Below are positions 28,186-38,754 of a stretch of DNA of 64,000 nt, one piece after another. The stretch is from positions 1 to 64,000 of the forward strand of contig JALHOL010000005.1 in assembly GCA_022843025.1 (NCBI GenBank), in the 5' to 3' direction. The notes beneath the pieces are model-generated. The model had not been told where the DNA came from and did not search any database. It saw only the letters and a program-made list of their open reading frames with translations. Each line of letters begins with the position of its first letter. Position 1 is the first letter of the stretch. Source of the DNA: Paracoccaceae bacterium. GTDB lineage: Bacteria; Pseudomonadota; Alphaproteobacteria; Rhodobacterales; Rhodobacteraceae. The position numbers and the translations under genes were made by a program.

Positions 28186-28250
28186 CACTGTCTCTCCAAT
28201 CCATAATATAACCGGAACAGAATGGGTGAAGAAATGCAAAATGGCTGCAT

Positions 28251-28274
<24 letters not shown>
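28186..28274. promoter_or_regulatory. pcaD-pcaQ divergent control region
   Basis: The spacer between the divergent operon and regulator contains ATAACC at 28208-28213, identical to the left half of the PcaQ box described in rhizobia (ATAACC-N4-GGTTAA), but the right half is not conserved. Around the pcaQ start lie a perfect palindrome TGCATATGCA (28246-28255) and an 8-base inverted repeat, ATGCATAA at 28251-28258 and TTATGCAT at 28267-28274. Binding by PcaQ is inferred. Confidence 0.45.
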
Positions 28275-30382
<2,108 letters not shown>

Positions 30383-30407
30383 TTAGGTGCGGCGACCCCA
30401 GTATTGA

Positions 30408-31310
30408 ATGGACAGCACGGACAGCCACTGGCACTTTGCGGACATGAACACACTTTCGTCCGACACCCAAACCGCCATTCCTGCCTGGAGCCTGTATGGC
30501 GAAAGCCGGGCCTTTCCCGACGTGCTGCACATCGAGCGATTCACCGACCGCGCGGCCGGTCTGGACTGGCGGATCGCCCCACATCGGCACCTGCATCTGC
30601 ACCAGTTCTTTCTGATCCAAAGCGGGGTCGCTCAGATCACCTTGGATGGAAAAGGTGTTGCAGTCGCACCGCCTGCACTCCTGAACGTGCCGCCCGGCGT
30701 GGTCCATGACTTTACGATGGAGGCGGGAACGCAAGGCTGGGTGCTGACCGTTCCGGTGCAGACCCTGCCCGATCTGCTTGGCCCGGCACTGGCGCGGGAT
30801 ACGGCGTTGGGGTGGCCGGGGATCTTGTCCTCGGTCGATGAATACTTGCGTCTTTTTCAGCAGATCGAGGAAGAACACCGTCAGTCGCGCCCGGCGCGTG
30901 AAATCCTGCTGGGGGCACTGGCCACCGAACTTGCTTGTATGGCGTTGCGGGATCTGGGCCAGATCAGGGCCGATACAGCCGGGACCGACCCGCGTTTTGC
31001 GCAGTTTCAGGCTCTTCTGGCCCGGCACATGCGCGACCGATGGACGCTCACGGATTATGCCCGCAGCATCGGGCTGTCGCCCCGTCACCTGAGCCGGATT
31101 TGCCAGGCCGCCACCGGCCAACCCGCCTCGGGCGTGATCGAGGCGGCCGCAATGCGCGAGGCTTGTCGCCTGCTGGTCTATACCCGCACGCCCGTCGCAC
31201 AGATCGGCTACGCCCTTGGGTTCGACGACCCGTCCTATTTCTCGCGCAGGTTCCGCAGCGTGATGGGCCATTCCCCTGCGCGATATCGTGCAGGATATGA
31301 TCAGGATTAA
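30408..31310 (+). CDS. AraC-type regulator of pobA (PobR-like)
   Basis: 300 residues: cupin-like N-terminal sensing domain (PHRHLHLHQFFLIQSGVAQI, NVPPGVVHDF) and C-terminal AraC HTH pair (TLTDYARSIGLSPRHLSRIC; VAQIGYALGFDDPSYFSRRF, GHSPARYR). The position immediately divergent from pobA matches AraC-type PobR proteins that activate pobA in response to 4-hydroxybenzoate. The start may be 30408 or the ATG at 30444 (MNTLSSDTQT). Effector and target are inferred from context. Confidence 0.82.
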   Translation: MDSTDSHWHFADMNTLSSDTQTAIPAWSLYGESRAFPDVLHIERFTDRAAGLDWRIAPHRHLHLHQFFLIQSGVAQITLDGKGVAVAPPALLNVPPGVVHDFTMEAGTQGWVLTVPVQTLPDLLGPALARDTALGWPGILSSVDEYLRLFQQIEEEHRQSRPAREILLGALATELACMALRDLGQIRADTAGTDPRFAQFQALLARHMRDRWTLTDYARSIGLSPRHLSRICQAATGQPASGVIEAAAMREACRLLVYTRTPVAQIGYALGFDDPSYFSRRFRSVMGHSPARYRAGYDQD

Positions 31311-31347
31311 GGTTGGTCCTGTCCGGCCAGACGCGGGCCTTGTCGCG

Positions 31348-33036
31348 CTATACTTTCCGGTTCAACCCCAGCTTTGCCAGCCGATAGTCCAACTTTGCCC
31401 GGCTAAGCCCAAGAGCCCTTGCTGCGGCAGAAACATTGCCGTCAGCGGCGGCCAGAGCAGCGCGATAGGTATCAAGCTCCAGTTCGTCGAACGTGCGCCC
31501 CTCGGTCGGATCCGCCAACGCGCCCTGGGGGCTGCGCCGCACAATCCGGCCCGAAGCGTGCAGGCCCTCCACGAATTCAGGCATCTGCTCGATCCCCGTA
31601 AAGATGTGCGAAATCTCCAGATCGCCCCCCGGTTCGGCATAGATCACACCGCGTTCGATCATGTTGGACAGCTCACGCACATTGCCCGGAAAATCATAGC
31701 GCATCAGCAGATCGCGCGCGGCCGCAGTGATCTGGCGCAGCGGCTTGCGATGGGTGCGGCTATGGGTCAGGACGAAATGATCGATCAGCATCGGCAAATC
31801 ATCGCGCCGGTCGCGCAATGCCGGAATGACAATCGGCAAGAGCGACAGGCGAAAGTAAAGGTCCGCCCGAAACGCGCCAGTGGTGACAGCATCTCGCGGG
31901 GCCGCCCCGGTGGCCGACATCACGCGCGTCGCCTTGCGGTTTGCCCCCCCATCGCCCAGATGGGCGGCCAGCTGCGATTGCAGCGGTCGCGGCAAAGAAA
32001 AGAGGTCGTTTAGAAAGAGCGTCCCGCCCTGCGCCCGCTCAATGGCACCGCCCTTGCCGAACAGCGGCGTTTCCGCATAGCCGCCCGCATAGGCATCACA
32101 GTTGACGGTCACGAAAGGCGCCTTCGGTGTCCGGCCGATCTCGTGCAGGCGGCGGGCAAAGAACTCCTTGCCGGTTCCCGGTTCGCCCATGAAGATCACC
32201 GGCTCGTCATAGCCCGCGACCCGTTCAAGAAGGCGCCGCGCCCGCTCGATGGCGGCAGTCTTGCCGATGATCGCATGCGGGACATTGGCCTGAGGGGGTC
32301 GCGGGTCCGTCGCGCTGGGATTCCATGGCTTGGCGCGCGGGCGGGCAGTCGCAGAGGCGAAATCCTCCAACTCAGGCACATCTTTGCCCCAGGCGGCAGC
32401 GTTGCGCCCGATCACAACGCAGCGTTCGGCCCCCATGCCCATGCACTCAACCTCGCGAAAGATCACCGGTTGGCCCAGAAGGGCGGTGGTGAACCCGGCA
32501 GGCGCCCCCACCTGCATCCAGCAGGTCGGGCAGTCGGACACGCCAAAGGCGTTCAGATGCTCCACTGCCTCGGTGCTGTCATGCCAGTGAAACTCACCGT
32601 GATAATGCCCGCGCTTGATGTCGAACTCGAACCGCTTGGTGGTGACCTTGACGAAGCCTTCCATCGTGTGCAGGCGCGGGCCGGCCGCCAGCGCGGCGGT
32701 CAGATCATCCTGGTTGAACCGTTTCCGGACCAGGTCGGCGTAGAGCTGCCCCTGCCGCCAGCCCGTGCGGTAGAACAGGCTGCGTGCCGCATCTATGCCG
32801 ATACGCTTGATCACATCGCGCCGCAGGCTGCCCAGAACCTGCGTCTGCATCATCACCATCCGCTCGTCGCTCAGCCAGATGCGGCCATCGCCAAGGGCAA
32901 ACTGCAAGGCCCCTGCAAGGTCGGCCAGCGTCGGGGCGGCACCTTCTTCCAGCAGCCGACTATCCCCCCGCGCCGTGATTCGAGGCGCGCGCCGAGAAGC
33001 TTCGGTCAAGGTGATGCGTTCGGTCATTTTCGCCAT
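31348..33036 (-). CDS. XylR/DmpR-like regulator (XylR_N, V4R, AAA+, Fis HTH) without GAFTGA loop
   Basis: 562 residues. Residues 35-140 resemble the XylR N-terminal aromatic-sensing domain. About 145-212 form a V4R domain with CPTCWMQVGAPAGFTTALLG and ECMGMGAERC. The AAA+ domain begins near 255 with Walker A GEPGTGKE (284-291) and ends with a Fis-type HTH (NVSAAARALGLSRAKLDYRL). Unusually, where sigma54 activators have GAFTGA there is only LFGKGGAIERAQGG (325-338), and Walker B reads GGTLFLND with Asn-Asp replacing Asp-Glu. Sigma54 contact and ATP hydrolysis may be impaired. It is divergent from the aldehyde dehydrogenase-transport operon, which it probably controls in response to a phenolic. 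Confidence 0.85.
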   Translation of the reverse strand: MAKMTERITLTEASRRAPRITARGDSRLLEEGAAPTLADLAGALQFALGDGRIWLSDERMVMMQTQVLGSLRRDVIKRIGIDAARSLFYRTGWRQGQLYADLVRKRFNQDDLTAALAAGPRLHTMEGFVKVTTKRFEFDIKRGHYHGEFHWHDSTEAVEHLNAFGVSDCPTCWMQVGAPAGFTTALLGQPVIFREVECMGMGAERCVVIGRNAAAWGKDVPELEDFASATARPRAKPWNPSATDPRPPQANVPHAIIGKTAAIERARRLLERVAGYDEPVIFMGEPGTGKEFFARRLHEIGRTPKAPFVTVNCDAYAGGYAETPLFGKGGAIERAQGGTLFLNDLFSLPRPLQSQLAAHLGDGGANRKATRVMSATGAAPRDAVTTGAFRADLYFRLSLLPIVIPALRDRRDDLPMLIDHFVLTHSRTHRKPLRQITAAARDLLMRYDFPGNVRELSNMIERGVIYAEPGGDLEISHIFTGIEQMPEFVEGLHASGRIVRRSPQGALADPTEGRTFDELELDTYRAALAAADGNVSAAARALGLSRAKLDYRLAKLGLNRKV

Positions 33037-33073
33037 TTCATGAAACTGGAGCCTATTCTAACTATTTCATGAA
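33037..33073. promoter_or_regulatory. Two TTCATGAA palindromes, candidate activator sites
   Basis: Perfect palindromes TTCATGAA lie at 33037-33044 and 33066-33073, each inside the longer shared string ATTTCATGAA, 29 bases centre to centre. The first abuts the ATG of the XylR-like regulator. Paired palindromes roughly three helical turns apart are typical upstream activating sequences of this regulator family. No convincing -24/-12 promoter was seen before the operon at 33289. Confidence 0.5.
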
Positions 33074-33288
33074 CCACCCCATTCGGCAAGCATATCGAAT
33101 AAAAACTCGTAAAAACAGATGGATGAAGCTGTATTGAGGTAAACCATAATTATTCTTGAAAGTCATGTTTTCTATATGCCAGACATCTCGTCAGCGTTTT
33201 GGGAGGAGCGCCGCAGATGGGCCAACGGCTCGGCGGCGAATGGACAAAAGGGTGGCCGCTGAAGGCACCCATAAAGGGGAGGACGGAC

Positions 33289-34761
33289 ATGGACGGCTCA
33301 GCACCGATCTTTTTGGAACAGGACGCCTGGACAGGCATGATTTTCTCTGGCGGCTGGGGCAAAGCCGCCGGCGGCGTATATGACGTGACCGCACCCGCTG
33401 ACGGCAGCGTTGTGGCGTCGGTCGGTCAGGGCAACAAGGCGGATGTGGCGCGCGCTGCGGCCGCTGCCGCCGCAGCACAACCCGCATGGGAAGCGACCCC
33501 GCCCGCAGAGCGCGCGCGCATCCTGAACGCAACGGCTGATATCCTGGAACAGCACCGCGAAGAGCTGATCCCGTGGATCATCCGCGAATCCGGGTCAATC
33601 TATCCCAAAGCCGCAATCGAGATCGAACATTCAGCGGGCTTCCTGCGGGCCGCTGCGGCCGCCGCACTGGAGCCGACGCGCCGTGTGGTTCAGTCGCTGG
33701 ACGGGCGTGATGAAGAGGTGATCCGCGTTGCACACGGCGTCGTGGGTGTGATCTCTCCTTTCAACTTCCCCCTGATCCTGTCGATGCGCGCCATTGCAGC
33801 AGCGCTGGCCACCGGCAATGCCGTTGTCCACAAGCCCGACCCCCGCACCCCGATCAGCGGCGGTGTCATCATCGCCCGCGTGTTCGAAGAAGCCGGTCTT
33901 CCGGCGAACCTTCTGCACATCATTCCGGGTGGCGGCGAGGCGGGCACAGCCCTGTGCGAAGACCCCAACATCGCCATGGTATCCTTCACTGGCTCGCCCG
34001 GCGTGGGCGCAAAGGTGGGCGAGGCGTGTGGCCGCAACCTCAAGAAAGTGCAACTGGAGCTTGGTGGCAAGAACGCCCTGATCATTCAGGATGACGCCGA
34101 TTTCGCGCTGGCAGCAGCCAATGCGGCCTGGGGCACATGGCTGCATCAGGGCCAGATCTGCATGGCGACCGGCCTGATCCTTGCGCCTGCTGCGATGGCC
34201 GACGCGCTGGCGGCAGAACTTGCAACCAAGGCCAGCCGTCTGCCTGTGGGCAATCCGGCAACCGAGCAATGCGCCCTCGGGCCGCTGATCTCGGATGGTC
34301 AGGTGGCGTTGGTCAAGGCCATCGTTGAGGATGCCGTGGCCAAGGGGGCAAAACTCTTGGCCGGTGGCACTCCGACGGGGCGGATGTTCCCGGCAACGGT
34401 GCTGTCCGGTGTGAAACCCGGCATGCGGGCCTTTGAAGAAGAAATCTTTGGCCCCGTTGCCGTGGTTGTGGCCTATGACAACGACGAACACGCCATTCAA
34501 CTGGCGAACATGTCGGAATTCGGTCTGGCCGCCGGGATCATCGGCAAGGACATCGACCGCGCTCGCCGCATCGGCATGCGCCTGAAGGTCGGTCATCTGC
34601 ACATCAACGATCAGACCGTTATGGCCAGCCCCAATGCCCCCTTCGGCGGGCGCGGCAAATCCGGCAACGGCAGCCGCATCTCCGGGCCTGCGATCTGGGA
34701 AGAGTTCACGCAATGGGTCTGGATCACCGCGCGCCCTGACGCCGTGATGTACCCATTCTGA
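33289..34761 (+). CDS. Aromatic aldehyde dehydrogenase (benzaldehyde/vanillin type)
   Basis: NAD(P)-dependent ALDH superfamily enzyme of 490 residues from the ATG at 33289, which has GGGAGG upstream; the frame begins at 33199 without homology. Motifs are ISPFNFPLILSMRAIA, VSFTGSPGVGAKVG, LELGGKNALI with the general-base Glu, HQGQICMATG with the catalytic Cys, and EEIFGPVAVVV. The closest recognised groups are benzaldehyde and vanillin dehydrogenases. Next to a coniferyl-alcohol dehydrogenase, it could oxidise coniferyl aldehyde, vanillin or 4-hydroxybenzaldehyde to the acid. First gene of a long operon divergent from the XylR-like regulator. Confidence 0.85.
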   Translation: MDGSAPIFLEQDAWTGMIFSGGWGKAAGGVYDVTAPADGSVVASVGQGNKADVARAAAAAAAAQPAWEATPPAERARILNATADILEQHREELIPWIIRESGSIYPKAAIEIEHSAGFLRAAAAAALEPTRRVVQSLDGRDEEVIRVAHGVVGVISPFNFPLILSMRAIAAALATGNAVVHKPDPRTPISGGVIIARVFEEAGLPANLLHIIPGGGEAGTALCEDPNIAMVSFTGSPGVGAKVGEACGRNLKKVQLELGGKNALIIQDDADFALAAANAAWGTWLHQGQICMATGLILAPAAMADALAAELATKASRLPVGNPATEQCALGPLISDGQVALVKAIVEDAVAKGAKLLAGGTPTGRMFPATVLSGVKPGMRAFEEEIFGPVAVVVAYDNDEHAIQLANMSEFGLAAGIIGKDIDRARRIGMRLKVGHLHINDQTVMASPNAPFGGRGKSGNGSRISGPAIWEEFTQWVWITARPDAVMYPF

Positions 34762-34846
34762 TCTGACACCCCTCACATCCAGCACGCTTTCGGCCGCCCC
34801 CATCGAGGGCGGGCGATCGCGGCTTGACCAAACGAAAGACCAAGAC

Positions 34847-35614
34847 ATGACTTTGAACGGAAAGACTATCGCCATCACCGGGGCATCTTCGGGTATCGGC
34901 GCCGAGATTGCCCGTCTGGCCCGGTTTCAGGGTGCGCATGTGATCGGGCTGGATCGCAATGATCCGATGATCACCGTGGACGGGTTCGTAAAGATCGACA
35001 TGGGCGATGCCGCGGCGATCGACGCCGCCGTTGCCGCCCTGCCCTCTGGCATTCATGCTCTGGTGAATGCGGCGGGCGTATCCGGCCTTGCCGACAAAGA
35101 TGTCGTGGCGCGCGTCAACTATCTGGGCCTGCGCCACCTGACCGAGGCGTTGCTGCCCAAGATCGCAAAGGGCGGCGCGATCGTGAACATCACCTCGATC
35201 CTTGGCGCGGAATGGCCCAAGCGGGTGGATGCGCACAAGGCGCTGGCCGCGACCACGACCTGGGCCGATGGTGCGGCCTGGCTGGCCAAGAACCCGGTCC
35301 CGCAGGAAACCTGCTATCAATACTTCAAGGAAGCGCTGGTCGTCTGGACCAAGAAGCGCGGCTACGACCTGTTCATGCAGAACGACATCCGCATGAATTC
35401 GGTCGCGCCCGGCCCGGTCTTCACACCGATCCTTGGCGAGTTTGTGCAGATGCTGGGCGAAGAGCGCGTGGCAGCCGACGCCGCAAACATCAAACGCCCG
35501 GCCATCGCCGATGAAATCGCCCCGCCCGTGCTGTTCCTGTGTTCGGACGCCGCGCGCTGGGTCACGGGCATCAACCTGCCCGTCGATGGCGGGATCGACG
35601 CTCTTTACGTCTGA
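34847..35614 (+). CDS. SDR dehydrogenase, coniferyl-alcohol dehydrogenase (CalA) type
   Basis: 255 residues, equal in length to the Pseudomonas CalA coniferyl-alcohol dehydrogenase and related 3-alpha-hydroxysteroid dehydrogenases. Cofactor motif ITGASSGIGAEIARLA, NAAGVSG, NITSILGAEWPKR, active-site YQYFK (YxxxK), and SVAPGPVFTPIL with the extended C-terminal helical region of this subgroup. The predicted reaction is coniferyl alcohol to coniferyl aldehyde with NAD(P). It sits 85 bases after the aldehyde dehydrogenase, the next enzyme in the same sequence. Substrate identity is an inference from similarity and neighbours. Confidence 0.78.
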   Translation: MTLNGKTIAITGASSGIGAEIARLARFQGAHVIGLDRNDPMITVDGFVKIDMGDAAAIDAAVAALPSGIHALVNAAGVSGLADKDVVARVNYLGLRHLTEALLPKIAKGGAIVNITSILGAEWPKRVDAHKALAATTTWADGAAWLAKNPVPQETCYQYFKEALVVWTKKRGYDLFMQNDIRMNSVAPGPVFTPILGEFVQMLGEERVAADAANIKRPAIADEIAPPVLFLCSDAARWVTGINLPVDGGIDALYV

Positions 35615-35626
35615 AAACAGGGGGTT

Positions 35627-35652
35627 GCGCCGATGCCTTTTGGCGTCGGCGC
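35627..35652 (+). terminator. Intercistronic hairpin after the CalA-like gene
   Basis: GCGCCGATGCC (35627-35637) and GGCGTCGGCGC (35642-35652) form an 11-bp stem with one G-T wobble and a TTTT loop. No T-tract follows, so it more likely tunes read-through or mRNA stability than fully terminates. Confidence 0.6.
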
Positions 35653-35700
35653 CACGGGGGAGGAGCAGCTTTCGCTGCAAAAACAAAGACGAGGGACATC

Positions 35701-36582
35701 TTGAAGAACACTGCAAAACTCTTGGCCGCGATGAGTCTTTTGGCGTTTGCCAGCCCGGCAATCGCGCGTGAACTCGGCACGCCTGCGGCAATGCCCGCCG
35801 GCGCAACCTCGGCTGTGCCGGTAGGCGCCAACCCACCGCCCGGCCTGTACTTCTCAAGCCGGACCGAATTCTTCTTCGGCGATATCTATGATGCGAACGG
35901 CAACAAACTGCCCGTCTCGCTGGATGTGAAGGCGACAGCGCTGCAATTCCACTGGGTGCCGGGCAATGAAATCCTTGGCGGCACCTATCGCGCCATGATG
36001 CTGATCCCGTTGGTCGATGTGTCGGTGGGCGGTGTCGGCAGCAATACAGGTCTGGGCGATATTACGATCTCTCCCTTGAACGTGTCCTGGATGCTGTCGC
36101 CCGGTGTGTTCGTGCAGACTGGTCTCAGCTTTGGCATTCCCACAGGCGACTATATCGGTCTTGGGCAAGCCAACCTTGGCAACAACGTTGTCACCACCGG
36201 CGTGGATGTGGGCTTCAGCTACCTGAAGGACGGCTGGAATGCATCGATCCATGCCAATTACTTCATGTACGGCACGAATGACGCGAACAACTTCAAGTCG
36301 GGTGACGAACTGCTCGTGAACTGGACCGCGATGAAGTCCATCGGCGGGGATCAGAGCCTTGGACTGGTCGGTTACTACCGCAAGCAAGTTGAAGACGACA
36401 CCCTCGGCGGGGTTGTTTTCGCTGGCGGGAACCGTGCCGAAGCCCTTGCCGTCGGCATCGGCTATTCCAAGCGCTTCGGCCCAACCGAGCTGAACGTGAA
36501 CCTGATGCGCGACGTCAATGCCGAGAGCGAGGCTGGCGGCACCAAGCTGCAGATCAATCTCTTCACGCCACTCAAATTCTGA
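35701..36582 (+). CDS. Outer-membrane channel-like protein (Phenol_MetA_deg/SphA type)
   Basis: The start is the TTG at 35701: GAGGG lies about eight bases upstream and the following residues form a signal peptide (KNTAKLLAAMSLLAFASPA, cleavage near IAR/E). The mature protein of about 270 residues has alternating beta-strand character and family-like segments GLYFSSRTEFFFGDIYD, GLGDITISPLNVSW, GLSFGIPTGDY and LGNNVVTTGVDVGFSYL, ending in LFTPLKF with a terminal Phe as in outer-membrane beta-barrels. Members occur with aromatic catabolic genes and are thought to help uptake. Here it precedes an ABC importer. Confidence 0.8.
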   Translation: MKNTAKLLAAMSLLAFASPAIARELGTPAAMPAGATSAVPVGANPPPGLYFSSRTEFFFGDIYDANGNKLPVSLDVKATALQFHWVPGNEILGGTYRAMMLIPLVDVSVGGVGSNTGLGDITISPLNVSWMLSPGVFVQTGLSFGIPTGDYIGLGQANLGNNVVTTGVDVGFSYLKDGWNASIHANYFMYGTNDANNFKSGDELLVNWTAMKSIGGDQSLGLVGYYRKQVEDDTLGGVVFAGGNRAEALAVGIGYSKRFGPTELNVNLMRDVNAESEAGGTKLQINLFTPLKF

Positions 36583-36589
36583 TTCAACA

Positions 36590-36614
36590 GGCCGCCATGT
36601 TCTGCATGGCGGCC
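36590..36614 (+). terminator. Intercistronic hairpin after the outer-membrane channel gene
   Basis: Perfect 10-bp stem GGCCGCCATG (36590-36599) and CATGGCGGCC (36605-36614) with a 5-base loop, followed by CTTTGC. It sits between the porin and substrate-binding protein genes and may act as an attenuator or 3' stabiliser. Confidence 0.6.
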
Positions 36615-36639
36615 CTTTGCAACAAAGGGGAGGACGACC

Positions 36640-37938
36640 ATGAACAACCAATCGACAGGTGGCATCAGCCGCCGCAGCTTTAACCGCCTGATCGCAGGCT
36701 CGGCTTTGGCCGCGCCGCTTATTGGCACTCGCGCCTTCGGGCAGGATGCCGCAACGTTCAAGATCGGCTATGTCGGCCCGCAATCCGGCCCATTGGGCAT
36801 CTTCGGCGCGGGTGATGGCTATCTGATCGAGACGATCAAGGCCAATCTCGCGGGCGGGATCGACGTCAACGGCACGAAGATGATGGTCGAAATCATCACC
36901 GCCGACACCCAGTCGGACCCGGTTCGCGCCAGCCAGATCACCCGCGACATGATCAACGCAGAAGCACCTGACCTGATCCTCACGCATTCGGCCCCCGAAA
37001 CCGTCAACCCGGTGTCTGATGCCTGTGAAGCCGGGGCAACGCCTTGCCTGTCGACCGTCGCCCCTTGGGAAGCCTTCTACTTCGGCCGCGGTGGCAAGCC
37101 GGACGCACAATCGTTCAAGTGGACCTTCCACTATTCCTTTGGCTCGGCAAACTTCCTCAACCTGTACAACGGCCAATGGTCGCTGCTTGAAACCAACAAG
37201 AAAGTCGGCACGCTGGTTCCGTCCGACGCCGACGGCAACGCAATCCGCGCGGGACTTTTGCCCAAGCTGGCCGAGGCCGGCTGGGAAGTCGTCGATCCCG
37301 GCCCCTATGAAAACATGAGCCAGGATTTCAGCACCCAGATCAACGCCTTCAAGGATGCGGGCGTCGAGATTGTGGTCTGCTTCCCCTTCCCGCCGGACTT
37401 CCCGGTCTTCTGGCGTCAGGCAGCGCAGCAGGGATTGGCTCAGCAGCTGAAGATCATGCAGATGGCCAAGGCCGGGCTCTTTGCGGCCGAGATGGAAGGT
37501 CTGGGCGATCTGGGCCAAGGGCTGTGCACGGGCGTCTACTGGCACCCCGCGTTCCCCTTCGCCTCGGCTGCTGCGGGCTTGACCAATGCCGAGCTTGGCG
37601 CCGGGTATGAGGCCGCAACTGGCGCGCAATGGGCGCAGGCCCTTGGTGCTTCGGCGTCCTTGTTCGATGCCGCTTTGGCACTGGCCGTGCAGGCAGGCAG
37701 CCCAAAGGACAAAGAGGCGATGGCGGCCGCATTGCCGAAGCTGAAGGCGGAAACTGCGGTTGGCACCGTCGATTTCAGCGCAGGCCCGATGCACAACTGT
37801 GCCGTCAGCGGTCTGGCAGGTGGGCAGTGGAACAAGGCCAGCGAAGGACCGTTCCAGTTCCAGCTGGATCTGGTGTCGAACGCGGACTTCCCCGGTGTCA
37901 ACCTGACCTCCGAGTTCAAGCCGCTGGCCTTTGGCTGA
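36640..37938 (+). CDS. ABC importer substrate-binding protein, Tat-type signal
   Basis: 432-residue periplasmic binding protein of the branched-chain amino acid (type I) family: FKIGYVGPQSGPLGIFG, DTQSDPVRASQITRDMI, CLSTVAPWEAFYFGRGG and IVVCFPFPPDFPVFWRQA. The N-terminus has a twin-arginine motif SRRSFNRL followed by a hydrophobic stretch and cleavage near FGQ, so Tat export of a folded protein is likely. Such proteins in aromatic clusters often bind aromatic acids. It is flanked by hairpins on both sides, consistent with higher expression than the membrane components. Confidence 0.88.
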   Translation: MNNQSTGGISRRSFNRLIAGSALAAPLIGTRAFGQDAATFKIGYVGPQSGPLGIFGAGDGYLIETIKANLAGGIDVNGTKMMVEIITADTQSDPVRASQITRDMINAEAPDLILTHSAPETVNPVSDACEAGATPCLSTVAPWEAFYFGRGGKPDAQSFKWTFHYSFGSANFLNLYNGQWSLLETNKKVGTLVPSDADGNAIRAGLLPKLAEAGWEVVDPGPYENMSQDFSTQINAFKDAGVEIVVCFPFPPDFPVFWRQAAQQGLAQQLKIMQMAKAGLFAAEMEGLGDLGQGLCTGVYWHPAFPFASAAAGLTNAELGAGYEAATGAQWAQALGASASLFDAALALAVQAGSPKDKEAMAAALPKLKAETAVGTVDFSAGPMHNCAVSGLAGGQWNKASEGPFQFQLDLVSNADFPGVNLTSEFKPLAFG

Positions 37939-37946
37939 TCTGATCC

Positions 37947-37979
37947 AAAGAGGGGCGGTTGCCAAACCCGCCCCTCTTT
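37947..37979 (+). terminator. Strong intercistronic hairpin after the binding-protein gene
   Basis: Perfect 12-bp stem AAAGAGGGGCGG (37947-37958) and CCGCCCCTCTTT (37968-37979) with a 9-base loop; the 3' arm ends in TTT. Typical position between a binding-protein gene and its ABC components, where partial termination or protection of the upstream message is common. Confidence 0.7.
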
Positions 37980-38001
37980 CTCTGCCGGAAAAGAAGGAAC
38001 G

Positions 38002-38754
38002 ATGGGCGTGATGATGGCAGCCGTAACAGCGGAACCGATGCTGCGGGCCACGGGGGTGAACAAATCCTTCGGTGCGTTGAAAGTCCTGTTCGACGTGGAT
38101 TTTCACGTCATGCCGGGCGAGGCAGTGGGTATAGTCGGGCCGAACGGTGCGGGTAAGACCACGCTTTTCGGCGCTCTTGCCGGGTCATTCCCGGTCAGCT
38201 CTGGGGCCATTCAGCTTGGCGGGCGCGATCTGTCAGGCACCTCTGCGGCCGAACGCTGCCGTCTGGGTCTGGCGCGCACGCATCAGGTGCCGCGCCCGTT
38301 TCTGGGCATGACGGTCTTTGAAAATGTCCATGTCGCCGCGCGCTCCGGGGCCGCGCTGGATGACAGGGCCGCCACGACAGAAGCCGCAGATATCCTGCGC
38401 CGGACGGGCCTGCTGCACCTGGCGAACCGGCCTGCGGCGGCGCTTGGCCTGCTTGACCGCAAGCGGCTCGAGGTGGCGCGCGCCCTGGCAACGCAGCCAA
38501 CCGTTATCCTGCTCGATGAAATCGGCGGCGGATTGACCGAAGCGGAACTGGTGGCGCTGGTGGACCTGATCCGCAGCCTTCAGGCAGGCGGTCTGACGGT
38601 GGTCTGGATCGAACATATTCTGCATGCGCTGCTGCGCGTCGTCACCCGTCTGGTCTGCATGGCCGAAGGGCGGGTTCTGGCGCAGGGCGACCCGCGTGAT
38701 GTGATGGCGCACCCCGAGGTGCAGCGCGCCTATTTGGGGAGCAGCCCGGAATGA
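38002..38754 (+). CDS. ABC importer ATP-binding protein, LivG type
   Basis: 250 residues: Walker A GPNGAGKTT, ARTHQVPRPFLGMTVFENV, Walker B VILLDEI, and the H-loop in VWIEH. The signature segment reads GLLDRKRLEVARAL rather than LSGGQ, as seen in part of the LivG group. The first of two ATPases; it overlaps the LivF-type gene by four bases. Possible starts are 38002 or in-frame ATGs at 38011, 38014 and 38038. Confidence 0.88.
   Translation: MGVMMAAVTAEPMLRATGVNKSFGALKVLFDVDFHVMPGEAVGIVGPNGAGKTTLFGALAGSFPVSSGAIQLGGRDLSGTSAAERCRLGLARTHQVPRPFLGMTVFENVHVAARSGAALDDRAATTEAADILRRTGLLHLANRPAAALGLLDRKRLEVARALATQPTVILLDEIGGGLTEAELVALVDLIRSLQAGGLTVVWIEHILHALLRVVTRLVCMAEGRVLAQGDPRDVMAHPEVQRAYLGSSPE

Noticed and set aside
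33074-33288. Sigma54 -24/-12 promoter for the aldehyde dehydrogenase operon
   Set aside because: No acceptable TGGCAC-N5-TTGC match was found, and the regulator lacks the GAFTGA loop.
34793-34812. Hairpin between the aldehyde dehydrogenase and CalA-like genes
   Set aside because: Only six perfect pairs with a seven-base loop and no T-tract; too weak to call.
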